From Niastella sp. OAS944 (lineage in GTDB: Bacteria; Bacteroidota; Bacteroidia; Chitinophagales; Chitinophagaceae): DNA of 64,000 nucleotides. This document shows positions 52,037 to 61,600 of this stretch, piece by piece. Location: positions 421,289 through 485,288 of the forward strand of contig JANUBW010000007.1 of assembly GCA_024809215.1 (NCBI GenBank), given 5' to 3'. How positions within the stretch are numbered: position 1 is the stretch's first letter; every line of letters starts with the position of its first letter. Made by a program: the position numbers and the translations under genes. The notes below the pieces were generated by a model. That model searched no databases. It saw only the letters and a program-made list of their open reading frames with translations, and was not told where the DNA came from.

Positions 52037-54187
52037 TTATGGGATCAGTTGAACTGAACCTTTTAAGTTTACCTTTCCTGTTTGCAGGGTTCCGGTGATA
52101 GAATAAGTGTACATACCGGCAGTAGCTTTTGCACCGCCTACAGTACCATTCCATCCTTTAGCGATATCAGTAGTTGTGAATACCACTTTACCGGCAGCAT
52201 TCGTAACCGAGAAGGTTCCCAGTGTGAATGCAGGGTCAACTTCGGCGATCTTGAATACCTCGCCTTTAGCTACTGAAAGCGTTTTTGGCATTGTTATTCT
52301 CTTCACAACGGTTACAAGAACCTCGGCGGTTCCGGCGCAACCACTTGCATTTGTACCGGTTACTTTATAAGTAGTGGTTTTTGCAGGTTTTACAATTGGG
52401 CCGGCTGTATTAGCGCCAGTTACACCAGCGGCTGGGGTCCAGCTGTAGGTGAGCGGGTTTTCGCTGATGGCGGTTAATTTAGCACTGAAACCTTCGAAGA
52501 TCTTTATTTCTGTGTTTGCTTTTACTTCAGGAGCGGTTCCCATTTTCACTTCAATTACGTTAGAAGTGATTTGTCCGCCTGCGCAACCTGCAGAACTTGT
52601 GAGTACGCAGCTTACTTTATCGCCATTCTGTATAGAAGCGCTTGAGAAAGTAGGAGCAGTGCTGCCGGCATCGGTACCGTTCACAAGCCATTTGTATGCA
52701 GGAGCTGTACCACCGTTTGATACTTTCACTGAGAAAGCAGCAGGGGCGCCAATACACATACCATTTAAAGCGGGAGCAATAGCCAGTGAAGGAGACGCTG
52801 CTCCGCCGGTAACTGTTAATGTAGCTTTGCTACTGAACAGTGTTTTACAAGCGTTGTTGGCCATAACCCTGAACTGGTTATTATTCATTTTATCGGTAAT
52901 ACCATTTACTGTGAGGGTATTGGTAGTTACACCCGAAAAGCTCGCTCCATCTGTCAGTTCAAGCCATTCTCCGGTTGCTGGTTGAAACTGTTGCCATTGG
53001 TAGTTATCAGCGTTATTGGCGGTTACAGTAAAGGTAACATTGCCACCTTTACAAGCGCTTTTGCTGATGGGTTGTACATCGAATGAAGGAGTAGGTGCAG
53101 TACAGCTGGATACGATCTCACGAATGGTGTTGTTATAGCTATCTGTGATGAACACGTTACCAGCGATATCGGTAGCGATACCTATAGGGTACCAGATCTT
53201 AGCCAGGATGGCAGGACCGCCGTCGCCGGCATAATCAGGCGCACCATTACCAGCGATGGTAGTGATGATGCCTTTTGTATTGATCTTTCTGATAGCGTGG
53301 TTTTGATAATCAGATGCGTACACGTTACCGGCAGGGTCAACCGCCAAACCTTGTGGCGAACCGATCTGGAACTGGGCTTTAATGGCCGGGCCATTGTCGC
53401 CACTGTAACCAGCAACACCGGTTCCGGCAAAAGTGGTAATGATACCGCTTGCATTTACTTTACGGATCACTGAGTTTGAAGGATCGGCAATGTAAACGTT
53501 ACCAGAGTAGTCTACAGCTATACCTGCAGGTTGGGTAAGGAGGGCTTTGGTGGCAGGGCCACCGTCGCCAGCGTAACCGGCTCTGCCAGGTACACCTGCA
53601 ATTGTAGAAATAACACCTGCTTTGGTTACTTTTCTGATCACTTTGTTAGAAGCATCGGAAATGTACAGGTTGCCATCTTTGTCAGAAGCTACCGCAGTAG
53701 GACGATACAGTTTTGCCTGTGAGGCAGGACCGCCATCACCACTAAAACCTTCGGTTCCGTTACCGGCGAAGATCGTCATGATACCTGCAGTAGTTACTTT
53801 TTTGATTACTGATGCGTTGTAGTCAGCAATGTAAATGTTGCCATCATTGTCGATGGTCATACCAGTTGGCTGAGCTAACTGGGCTGCGGTGGCGGGCCCT
53901 CCGGCACCGGCGGTTCCCGCAGTACCATTACCAGCAACAGTGTTAACCACACCGTTTGATACTTTACGGATAACGTGGTTACGCATATCCGCAATGTACA
54001 GGTTACCGTCGTTATCGGTAGCCACGGCTCTAGGTTGGTTAAATCTGGCATTGTTAGCCGGGCCGGCGTCACCTACATATCCGGGTGAGCCAATAACTCC
54101 GGCAACAGTCGTAATGGTTTGCGAGTGCGCTACAGAACTGCTTGCGAATGCAATCAGGCTGCTAAATACGATTTGGTTGAGTTTCAT
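52037..54187 (-). CDS. NHL-repeat secreted protein with type B-like C-terminus
   Basis: 716 aa with signal peptide (VFSSLIAFASSSVAHSQ). Residues about 28-360 hold six NHL repeats of about 56 aa, each with a GDGGPA-type turn and a DGNLYIADxxNxVIRKV strand pair, forming a six-bladed propeller. Two Ig/PKD-like domains follow (about 370-620, each with a Cys pair). The C-terminal 80 residues resemble the T9SS type B domain (KVVFTTTDIAKGWNGTVGGA, GMYTYSITGTLQ) but the FSPNGDG motif is missing, being replaced by MPKTLSVAKGEVFKIAEVD. Probably surface-exposed, binding function unknown. Confidence 0.85.
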   Translation of the reverse strand: MKLNQIVFSSLIAFASSSVAHSQTITTVAGVIGSPGYVGDAGPANNARFNQPRAVATDNDGNLYIADMRNHVIRKVSNGVVNTVAGNGTAGTAGAGGPATAAQLAQPTGMTIDNDGNIYIADYNASVIKKVTTAGIMTIFAGNGTEGFSGDGGPASQAKLYRPTAVASDKDGNLYISDASNKVIRKVTKAGVISTIAGVPGRAGYAGDGGPATKALLTQPAGIAVDYSGNVYIADPSNSVIRKVNASGIITTFAGTGVAGYSGDNGPAIKAQFQIGSPQGLAVDPAGNVYASDYQNHAIRKINTKGIITTIAGNGAPDYAGDGGPAILAKIWYPIGIATDIAGNVFITDSYNNTIREIVSSCTAPTPSFDVQPISKSACKGGNVTFTVTANNADNYQWQQFQPATGEWLELTDGASFSGVTTNTLTVNGITDKMNNNQFRVMANNACKTLFSSKATLTVTGGAASPSLAIAPALNGMCIGAPAAFSVKVSNGGTAPAYKWLVNGTDAGSTAPTFSSASIQNGDKVSCVLTSSAGCAGGQITSNVIEVKMGTAPEVKANTEIKIFEGFSAKLTAISENPLTYSWTPAAGVTGANTAGPIVKPAKTTTYKVTGTNASGCAGTAEVLVTVVKRITMPKTLSVAKGEVFKIAEVDPAFTLGTFSVTNAAGKVVFTTTDIAKGWNGTVGGAKATAGMYTYSITGTLQTGKVNLKGSVQLIP

Positions 54188-54589
54188 GGGATTAACAGGA
54201 TTAGTTTAATAACTATATACCTCGAAAAAATATAAAAACTTTCATTATTCCACAAATAGAATAATAAAGATATCAACAGTGTAAAACTATCTGTGTGTTA
54301 CGTATTTTTTCTATCGTAATAAACCACGTTAGCACAGATGTGGTAAGCCTTAAGATGGGAGCGGAATTACGGCGTGTGCAATCGAGTTGTACCTTTTCTT
54401 TATGAGCCGATGTGTTCCGCACTGTTCACCTGACAGGCGTGGTGTTAATTTGCATATGTTATGATCTGGTACTCAGTTTACGGTTGATGGCGTTACCACA
54501 TATTCCTTGCTACAAATCCCCGGTAGTGAGAACTAAAAAACGGTCAATCATATATATTATTGTACCAAACAGGCCATATGGTGGTTTTA
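54188..54589. other. Intergenic region, nothing recognised
   Basis: 402 nt between the leftward SRAP gene and the leftward NHL gene. No stuttered array, RNA gene or convincing frame. The minus strand has TCTATTTG near 54250 (one mismatch to TAnnTTTG), possibly the NHL promoter. Confidence 0.4.
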
Positions 54590-55387
54590 CTATGAGAACA
54601 GGGTTTTTTGCTCCGTACTTTCATCAGTGCCCAATGGTGGCAGATTTGGCCAGTTGAACGGTGCTGTTTTATCTAAGTCGTCGGGGCGGGGTTTTGTTGA
54701 ACGAATGGTAAATACCGGCCAGTAATCTAACTCCTCCGAAGGCATTTCAAAATCAAGGATCTTCTGTATGCCTTCATCGGTTAATGTGGGTTGTAGCCAA
54801 TGTAATTCCTGTTCTTTTGGCAAGAACATGGGCATGCGGAAAACATTGGGGCCGCCATTGTGTATTTGTTTCATTACATTATTGGCGGAACGGGTAATAA
54901 GTGTGAAGGTGCCTTTTATTTCGCCGGTCTCAACGTCAGGGAAAGGGGAGTAATAATATAAACCAGGAATGCAGAACATAGGCCGGTCTTTCAAATGCAC
55001 AAAATAGGGCACTTTATTTTTCCAGCCTTTTATTTCCCGATGCTCAAAAATACCGGTTACCGGTATCAGGCATCTTTTTGTGCGTATTCTTCGCCAGAAA
55101 GATTTTTTATCATTAATGATCTTTTCGCTTTGGGCATTGCACATGTATTGCCGGCCCTTTTTTACTTTTTCAGGGGTGTTCATATAATCGGCTATTACAC
55201 CCCATTCGAACGGTTTTAATTTATAGGTGTCGTCTTCAAAGATGATCACCGGGTATTTTCTGTACGCCTGCGCCATTACGTGAATGGTAAGATCAAAGTC
55301 GATCGATAACTGGGAATCGATCACCAGGTCGGGCAGATAATCTGTTATTAATTGTATGTTCGACGAAAAAGAAATATCGTAACACAT
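54590..55387 (-). CDS. SRAP (HMCES/YedK) abasic-site DNA-protein crosslink protein
   Basis: 265 aa. HMCES/YedK proteins bind abasic sites in single-stranded DNA through a thiazolidine link of the N-terminal Cys. Here the protein begins Met-Cys (MCYDISF), so Cys2 is ready for exposure. Other site residues are visible: Asn in CNAQSEKI (about residue 85), Glu in VTGIFEHREIKG (GFYEW-like, about 111) and His in MKQIHNGGPNVFRMP (about 183-197). The C-terminal NLPPLGTDE tail is species-specific. It is the last gene of the umuD-umuC operon, 3 nt after the unknown gene, which strongly suggests a damage-response role. Confidence 0.9.
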   Translation of the reverse strand: MCYDISFSSNIQLITDYLPDLVIDSQLSIDFDLTIHVMAQAYRKYPVIIFEDDTYKLKPFEWGVIADYMNTPEKVKKGRQYMCNAQSEKIINDKKSFWRRIRTKRCLIPVTGIFEHREIKGWKNKVPYFVHLKDRPMFCIPGLYYYSPFPDVETGEIKGTFTLITRSANNVMKQIHNGGPNVFRMPMFLPKEQELHWLQPTLTDEGIQKILDFEMPSEELDYWPVFTIRSTKPRPDDLDKTAPFNWPNLPPLGTDESTEQKTLFS

Positions 55388-55390
55388 GCA

Positions 55391-55882
55391 TCAAAAATTT
55401 TCTATGTCGGCAAGTGGTAATTTCAATTCATGAATACCACACTTTAAGGTAATGAAAAGTTCGCCAAACTGAACAAAAAGGTCGGCTTTTACCGAATCAG
55501 CCCTGGCGAGGTGCCAATTTAATTTTTGATTAATGTAAATGCGGATCCTTGCTGCTATAGGTGGTGTGGGCTTCCAGCCTTGTTTCATCAACGGGCTGTA
55601 AATTTTAAATCCATCTGGCTGACTGGCAGCTATGAACAGTTTTTGATAATGTTCTTCCTCATTGATGTTGTATAAAAACCGGTTGGGATCATCGTCGAGC
55701 GTATCGTAATGTGTTTTTGCGCGGCTGTAATCGGTATAATGGGTAAATAAAAAAGCTGCTTTATTGAGTGGGTCCAATTGGTTCTTTCCCCGTTTATACG
55801 TTTGCCGTACAAAAAAGTGGTTGCCTGTTTTTATCAGCGATTCAAGCAATTTGGTGGTCAGTAAAACAAACGGATTGTGCAT
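55391..55882 (-). CDS. Unknown protein in the umuDC-SRAP operon
   Basis: 163 aa from the ATG at 55882 (a TTG at 55888 is an alternative). Basic and soluble; no signal peptide or membrane helix. Visible features are VLLTTKLLESLIKTG at the N-terminus, FTHYTDYSRAKTHYDTLDDD in the middle and a C-terminal stretch with ARIRIYINQKLNWHL and FVQFGELFITLKCGI. I do not recognise a family. It lies 2 nt after umuC and 3 nt before the SRAP gene, so it is translated with them; an accessory role in translesion synthesis is the natural hypothesis. Confidence 0.7.
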   Translation of the reverse strand: MHNPFVLLTTKLLESLIKTGNHFFVRQTYKRGKNQLDPLNKAAFLFTHYTDYSRAKTHYDTLDDDPNRFLYNINEEEHYQKLFIAASQPDGFKIYSPLMKQGWKPTPPIAARIRIYINQKLNWHLARADSVKADLFVQFGELFITLKCGIHELKLPLADIENF

Positions 55883-55884
55883 AC

Positions 55885-57147
55885 TCAAATTTTTATGGTT
55901 AGCACTTCCTCAATACGGGTGGTATAACAGGGCGATAATTTTAACTGGCGCAGTTTCCACCGGGCGCCAAATCCCTGTAAAGCAAACCGCAATGCATCTT
56001 TCCCAAACGACCGGTTCACTTTATCTACCACTTGCATTAGCTGCGAATTCCGTGCCCTGTTCTCTGTTTCAAACAGGTTGTGCTGTACCTTTTCGGCCGG
56101 TACCAGTTCCATGGCGGTGCAGCCCGTTTTGCTATAATTATATCCCGGCCGGTAAATGGTCTCAAAACCCTGCCTGGCATGGCGTATAAGCTCATTGGTA
56201 CTGTTGGTGGCTTCGGGCAGTTGAATGGTTAACGAACGAAAATATTGCGGGTCCTTGCTGCGGTGCGCATTGGTTTGCAAAAATATTTGAATGGTGCTGG
56301 CAGCCAGTTGCTCACTGCGCAGCTTAGCCGCAACCATGGCGGTAAAATTGGCCAGGGCTTCCATTACTTCATGTTTCTCACTAAGTACTTTGCCAAACCC
56401 CCGGGCTACACAAACCATTTTCTTTTTGGCCGGCATATCTTCAAACGCAATACAGGAAATACCTCTTAACTCATTGTACATGCGCTGGCCCACTACCGAA
56501 AGGTTTTTTCGTATCCACTCCTCCGGGGCGCGCGATACATCCCAGGCGGTAACAAACCCATTGCGTGTGAGCAGTTTCGTATACTGGCTGCCGATACCCC
56601 ATATGTCGTTCACCGGGGTGTGTTGCAGGGCGAACTGCATTTTCTCCGCCGTGTCTATGCAATACACACCCAGTTGTTTATTCTTTTTCTTTACCAGCCT
56701 GTTGGCTATTTTAGCCAGTGTTTTTGAAGGTGCAATACCAATGGAAACAGGAATGCCAATGTTTTGCATAATGGTGTTCCTGATGGTATGGGCATAATCG
56801 GTTAATTGATGATGCCTGAAAGAAGTGAGGTCTAAAAACGCTTCGTCGATGGAGTATACTTCCAGCTGATCGGCAAATTGCGAAAGGGTGGTCATTACCC
56901 GGTCGCTCAAATCGCCATACAGCGTATAATTGGAAGAAAAAACTGATACGTTGTGTTGTTTCAATACGGATTCTATTAAGAAAGAGGGTGCCCCCATTTC
57001 AATACCAAGCGACTTGGCCTCATCGCTGCGTGCAATTACACAACCATCGTTGTTGCTCAAAACCACAATGGGACTATGTTGCAACGCGGGCTGAAAAAGC
57101 CGTTCGCACGAGGCATAAAAGTTATTACAATCAACCAACGCGATCAT
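55885..57147 (-). CDS. umuC: Y-family DNA polymerase V catalytic subunit UmuC
   Basis: 420 aa. Translesion DNA polymerase. Palm motifs are complete: MIALVDCNNFYASCERLFQP (first catalytic Asp and steric gate), VVLSNNDGCVIARSDEAK and EVYSIDEAFLDLT (Asp-Glu catalytic pair, about residues 100-112). The thumb/HhH region has SKTLAKIANRLVKK, and the little finger follows (about 240-340). The C-terminal 60 residues (NLFETENR...VDKVNRSFGKDALRFA) are the DUF4113-type UmuC tail. Overlaps umuD by four nucleotides (ATGA). Belongs to the leftward operon with the unknown gene and SRAP. Confidence 0.95.
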   Translation of the reverse strand: MIALVDCNNFYASCERLFQPALQHSPIVVLSNNDGCVIARSDEAKSLGIEMGAPSFLIESVLKQHNVSVFSSNYTLYGDLSDRVMTTLSQFADQLEVYSIDEAFLDLTSFRHHQLTDYAHTIRNTIMQNIGIPVSIGIAPSKTLAKIANRLVKKKNKQLGVYCIDTAEKMQFALQHTPVNDIWGIGSQYTKLLTRNGFVTAWDVSRAPEEWIRKNLSVVGQRMYNELRGISCIAFEDMPAKKKMVCVARGFGKVLSEKHEVMEALANFTAMVAAKLRSEQLAASTIQIFLQTNAHRSKDPQYFRSLTIQLPEATNSTNELIRHARQGFETIYRPGYNYSKTGCTAMELVPAEKVQHNLFETENRARNSQLMQVVDKVNRSFGKDALRFALQGFGARWKLRQLKLSPCYTTRIEEVLTIKI

Positions 57148-57509
57148 TTTTTTTCATATTTATATTTTACTACCACGGCGGTCACTACGCCCCAAACCTG
57201 CATGTTCATTTCTTCTGTGACTACCAATGGCTTATAGAGTGGGTTTTCGGGGTGTAACACCAGGCTTTTGCGGGTTTGCACGATGCGGCGCACAGTAAAC
57301 TCGCCGTTTACCACTGCCAGCACTATCATGCCGCTGACAGGTTTTATTGACCGGTCAACCACCAGTAGCGAATCGTGCGGCATACAGGCATTTATCATGC
57401 TGTCGCCCGAAACACGGAAATAAAAAGTTGCGGTAGGGTGCTGCACCAGGTATTGCGACAATTCAATCACATCCTCCTGGTAATCTTTGGCCGGAGAAGG
57501 AAAACCCAT
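57144..57509 (-). CDS. umuD: UmuD-like Pol V subunit, pre-processed form
   Basis: 121 aa. UmuD family (S24 LexA-like fold). Escherichia coli UmuD is cut between Cys24 and Gly25 in CGFPSPA to give UmuD'. Here the protein starts at exactly that point: MGFPSPAKDY. An in-frame TAG lies 11 codons upstream and a -7 element in between, so no longer form exists. The catalytic Ser is kept (RVSGDSMINACM, about residue 36) but the partner Lys97 is replaced: GEFTVRRIVQ instead of GEFTVKKLQ. The protein thus appears born as UmuD' without self-cleavage. It is the first gene of the operon umuD-umuC-unknown-SRAP. Confidence 0.93.
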   Translation of the reverse strand: MGFPSPAKDYQEDVIELSQYLVQHPTATFYFRVSGDSMINACMPHDSLLVVDRSIKPVSGMIVLAVVNGEFTVRRIVQTRKSLVLHPENPLYKPLVVTEEMNMQVWGVVTAVVVKYKYEKK

Positions 57510-57531
57510 AATTATTTGTTTGGTTGCAGTA

Positions 57532-57554
57532 CAAAAATACTAAGATATTTAGTA
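57532..57554 (-). promoter_or_regulatory. umuD -7 element with overlapping palindrome
   Basis: TATTTTTG (minus strand, 57539-57532) is an exact TAnnTTTG match 22 nt before the umuD ATG. A perfect inverted repeat TACTAA-N5-TTAGTA (57538-57554) overlaps its upstream edge by two bases. A repressor bound there would block the promoter; it is a candidate SOS operator, not a known LexA box. Confidence 0.5.
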
Positions 57555-57717
57555 GCTTTGTGCTAATGTTTTTAGTGGAAAACTTTTTGATTTTAGTGAT
57601 CCGCTAATTGTTCTTAAACGCCAGGAGGGGAGGGCGATACTGGTAAAACGCAGATGCTGAGCGGCTTTAGTAACAATGTTCCTATGGATGATCACTGTAC
57701 CGATCGTAATGAAAAAA

Positions 57718-57753
57718 GTTATAGCGATAACCAAAAAAAGAACGTGTTATAAC
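57718..57753. promoter_or_regulatory. GTTAT palindromes upstream of putative regulator
   Basis: GTTAT-AGCG-ATAAC at 57718-57731 and the perfect palindrome GTTATAAC at 57746-57753, in the divergent gap 57510-57814 between umuD and the small gene at 57815. Possible binding sites of a dimeric regulator; could also be chance in A/T-rich DNA. Confidence 0.3.
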
Positions 57754-57814
57754 AAAGAAAGTACAAAACATCCTTTATGCTTTTTCAATATGAATTTGTT
57801 TTTTTCTTTGATAC

Positions 57815-58099
57815 ATGGAAAGAGATCCACGATATAAAGCAGTTAAAATATTGATCGAAGGGAGACATATAACCGAATTTAAGGAAATCTTTACCCATGT
57901 TCCAAAAACTATCATGGCTCATGACCTGGGTACCAACAATAACCGGATGACGCGTTTAATTGCCAACGTTGATCAGTTTACGTTAGCTGAGTTGTACAAG
58001 ATCAGTGATCTGCTCGATGTAGATTACAAGACGATATTCGCGCTTGCGCATACGCAACATTTCGGTAGCGACAAAAGGGGTAGAAAAGTAAAACCTTAA
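57815..58099 (+). CDS. Small putative XRE-like regulator divergent from umuD
   Basis: 94 aa, basic, without membrane segments. The order of helices in VKILIEGRHITEFKEIFTHV, TIMAHDLGTNNNRMTRLIAN and LAELYKISDLLDVDYKTIFAL resembles a Cro/CI-type helix-turn-helix; the last part has the ISDLLxVD signature that ends many XRE domains. Divergent position next to the umuD promoter with nearby palindromes makes it a candidate regulator of the SOS-like operon. TTTTCTTTG near 57799-57807 is a near -7 element a few nucleotides before the ATG, implying a very short leader. A terminator follows. Confidence 0.6.
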   Translation: MERDPRYKAVKILIEGRHITEFKEIFTHVPKTIMAHDLGTNNNRMTRLIANVDQFTLAELYKISDLLDVDYKTIFALAHTQHFGSDKRGRKVKP

Positions 58100-58215
58100 C
58101 CGGCAAACCTTATTGCAACTGTAACCGGTTGTCCTATTGTGTTCATGCCTTATCCATTCGATGCAACAAAAACTCCTCCCTTGTTCATAAATGATTAGTA
58201 GCCCGGAGGGGTATG

Positions 58216-58249
58216 AGGGCTGTCCTGGTTTTACCGGGATGGCCCTTTA
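58216..58249 (+). terminator. Terminator after the small regulator gene
   Basis: AGGGCTGTCC pairs with GGATGGCCCT (wobbles in the centre) around an 11-nt loop, followed by TTT. Confidence 0.65.
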
Positions 58250-58312
58250 TGCTAATGTGCTAATGCGATAATCCCGCAAAGCGGGACAAGTTATGCTAAT
58301 GTGATAATGAAA
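58249..58312. repeat. GCTAATGTG stuttered array with central hairpin
   Basis: TGCTAATGTGCTAATGCGAT then AATC at 58250-58273, the hairpin CCCGC-AAA-GCGGG at 58273-58285, then ACAAGTTATGCTAATGTGAT and AATG. Here the words on both sides have the same orientation (direct), unlike most arrays in this family. Confidence 0.75.
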
Positions 58313-58320
58313 GGCATCGG

Positions 58321-58367
58321 CCCCGGCCCCCTCCCCAACCCCTCCCCCGGAAGGGGGAGGGGCTTTT
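58321..58367 (+). terminator. C/G-tract hairpin, terminator-like
   Basis: CCCCTCCCCC (58339-58348) pairs perfectly with GGGGGAGGGG (58353-58362) around GGAA, followed by CTTTT. Preceded by a second C-tract (CCCCGGCCCCCTCCCC). It matches the element at 6679-6719 in composition and order. Confidence 0.7.
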
Positions 58368-58634
58368 CACCCAAGCAAATTTCGTTTACGTGTTAAAGTA
58401 TTAACTGTATTCCTTTATCAACTCTATCACCTCCATCAACTTATCACCCACCCCTTGTTAACCTGTCAACCTTTCCTTAACTCATTAAGACTTCGATTCT
58501 TTCAATAAACAGGCATAAAAACGCAGAAGGACCAATGTTAAAATAGATTAATAACATGCCAAGCACCGGCTACAGCTAGGCGTTGGTTAGTGGTAAATTG
58601 TAATAACTAAAGGCTGCTGCCAAAACTAACGATC
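58368..58634. other. Upstream region of the SusC gene
   Basis: 267 nt. At 58405-58490 short related words recur (ATCAACTCTATCACC, CATCAACTTATCACC, TTAACCTGTCAACC), a weaker stuttered run without an inverted arm. No exact TAnnTTTG, ECF sigma-type promoter or anti-sigma gene was recognised before the SusC ATG. Confidence 0.4.
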
Positions 58635-61600
58635 ATGAAACTAACTTGCCCCGCCCGAACGAGGTGGATAGCAGCGCTATGCTGTTTGCTATCCACTATG
58701 TATGGCGCTCATGCACAAGCGCCCATTTCTCATGCCGATCTCTCAAAACAAGTTCCTGTTATTCCACTTAATGAAGACGCCATTACCTATATTAATAAAG
58801 AGGTAAGGGGAACCGTTACCGATTCTGCAGGAAGTCCAATGCCCGGGGTGTCGGTATTTGTAAAAACCCAAACTACCATTGGAACAACAACCGATCTTAA
58901 TGGTAAGTATATCTTATCGGTACCCGATGATATTGTATTGGTATTTACCATGGTTGGTTTCGATAACCAGGAAATACCGGTAAAAGGCAAAGAGGTAATT
59001 AATATATCTATGAAACGTGCCTCCAACTCATTGAACGATGTAGTGGTGGTGGCATATGGTAAACAAAAGAAACGCGATATCATTGGGTCCGTTACTACTA
59101 TCAGTCCCGAAGAATTAAAGGTGCCTTCCAGTAATCTTACCACGGCATTGGCCGGCCGCCTGGCAGGTGTTATTGCTTATCAAACAACAGGTGAGCCGGG
59201 GCAGGACAATGCGCAATTCTTTATTCGCGGAGTTACCACTTTTGGATATAAAACATCCCCGCTTATTCTTATCGATGGCGTTGAATATACAGCTACCGAT
59301 CTGGCACGTATTCAACCCGATGATATTGCCAGTTTTTCCATTATGAAAGATGCTACCGCCAGTGCCTTATATGGCGCCCGTGGCGCTAATGGCGTTATAT
59401 TGGTAACAACCAAAGAAGGTAAGCAGGGCAAGGCCAAAGTATATCTCAGGTTCGAGAATTCAATTTCACAGCCAACCAAAACCGTAAAGCTGGCCGATCC
59501 CATTACTTATTTAAAACTGCACCAGGAGTCGGTATTGACACGTAACCCCCTGGCGCCCCTTCCTTATTCACAAAGTAAAATAGACTATACGCAGCTCGGT
59601 GTAAACCCCGATATGTTCCCTGCTGTTGACTGGATGAACATGTTGTTCAAAGACCGGGCAAGCAATCGCCGCGGCAATTTCAGTGTAAGCGGGGGCGGAC
59701 AAATAGTAAATTATTTTCTGGCCGGTTCCTTTATGCAGGATAACGGTATTCTAAAAGTTGACAAGCGAAATAATTTCAATAACAATATAAACCTCAAAAC
59801 GTACAACCTGCGCTCGAACGTAGGTCTTAAAGTTACCCGCACCACCGATGTAATGGTTCGCCTGTACGGAACGTTCGATGATTATAACGGACCTGTAGAT
59901 GGCGGTACAGGTTTGTACAGAAAAGTAATGCGAACCAGCCCGGTACTGTTTCCTGCTTATTATCCTGCTGATTCAGCACATCAGTTTGTGAACCATATTA
60001 TGTTCGGCAATTTTGATAAAGGGAATTACCTGAATCCTTATGCCGACATGGTTTCAGGTTATAAAGATTATAACAAGTCGCTGATGTCGGCGCAGTTTGA
60101 AGTACGGCAGGACCTTTCTTTTGTTACCCCGGGTCTGGCAGCGCGTGCATTCACCAATATCAATCGCTCTTCTTATTTTGACGTATCGCGCAGTTACAAT
60201 CCTTTTTATTATACCGCCAATGGGTACGATAAATACACAAACACCTACCAGTTACAGGTTATTAATCCCGACCAGGTAGGCGCCGGCGTTGTACCACAGG
60301 GTGGAACGGATTATTTGGGCGCTCCTGTTGGTGCTGAAAAAACAGTTACCTCTAACTTTTATTTCGAGGGTGCCACCAATTACAACCGAACTTTCGATAA
60401 ACATGGTTTAAGCGGTTTGCTGGTTGTAACGGCCCGTAGTAAACAGGAAGGAGATACCAAAACATTACAAAAGTCATTGCCTTATCGTAACATGGGTGTT
60501 TCGGGCCGCGCTACCTACTCATTCGATAGCCGCTATTATGCTGAATTCAATTTCGGATATAATGGATCAGAGCGGTTTTATAAATCGGAACGTTTTGGTT
60601 TCTTCCCATCGGTGGGTATGGCCTGGTATGTTTCTAACGAGAAATTCTTTGAACAATATAAATCTGCCATCAATAAGTTAAAGCTAAGGGCTACATATGG
60701 GTTGGTTGGTAACGATGAAATTGGGAGCGCTGATGACCGCTTCTATTACCTGAGCGATGTGAACCTGAATGCTGGCAGCACTACTGCGTTTGGTACCGAT
60801 GGCCGGTATACCCGCAACACCATTGCCATTAATCGTTACGAGAACAGGGATATAACCTGGGAAACCTCGCGCAAGGCCAATTATGCTATGGAGTTAAGCC
60901 TGTTTGGTAAATGGGATATCATTGCTGAGTATTATACCGAGAAGCGTTCTAACATTTTAATGGGTCGTACGTATATCCCATATACGTTGGGCTTACAGGT
61001 AAACCTCGATGATAATCCACCTAAGGCCAATGTAGGCGAAGCATCAGGACATGGGGTTGATATCTCTGTTGAATACCTGCAGAATTTTGGTAAAAACCTT
61101 TTGATACAGGCCCGGGGCAACTTTACTTATGCCCGTAGCCGGCTCGACAAAAATGAATCGTTACAATATGGCGAGGACCTGTATTACCTAAACCGTATTG
61201 GTCATCCCATACCACAAACATGGGGTTATATAGCCGAGCGTTTGTTTGTCGATGATGAAGAAGTAAAGAACTCACCTACCCAAACCTTTGGCGATTATAA
61301 AGGCGGCGATATAAAATACCGCGATGTAAATCAGGATGGTGTTGTTGATAAACTCGATATGGTGCCCATTGGTTTTCCTACCACACCCGAGATCACATAT
61401 GGCTTTGGCGTTTCTGCCAAATACAAAGGGCTCGACATCTCTACTTTCTTCCAGGGCACAGCCCGGCGCTCATTCTGGATGGATGTAAAGGCCACAGCGC
61501 CGTTTGTTTCATACAGGTATAAGAGTGATGAGTTACCAGGTTATATTCTGCAGAATCAGTTATTACAGGCTTATGCCGACGATCACTGGTCAGAGGAAAA

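Noticed and set aside
52449..52985. 178-aa rightward frame opposite the NHL-repeat gene
   Set aside because: Repeat-rich sequence gives long antisense frames; the product is Val/Ala/Pro-rich with no motif and the minus-strand gene is clearly real.
56291..56797. 168-aa rightward frame opposite umuC
   Set aside because: Antisense shadow of a gene with intact polymerase motifs.
57549..57734. 61-aa leftward frame upstream of umuD
   Set aside because: It overlaps the umuD promoter region, has no promoter of its own and no family likeness.
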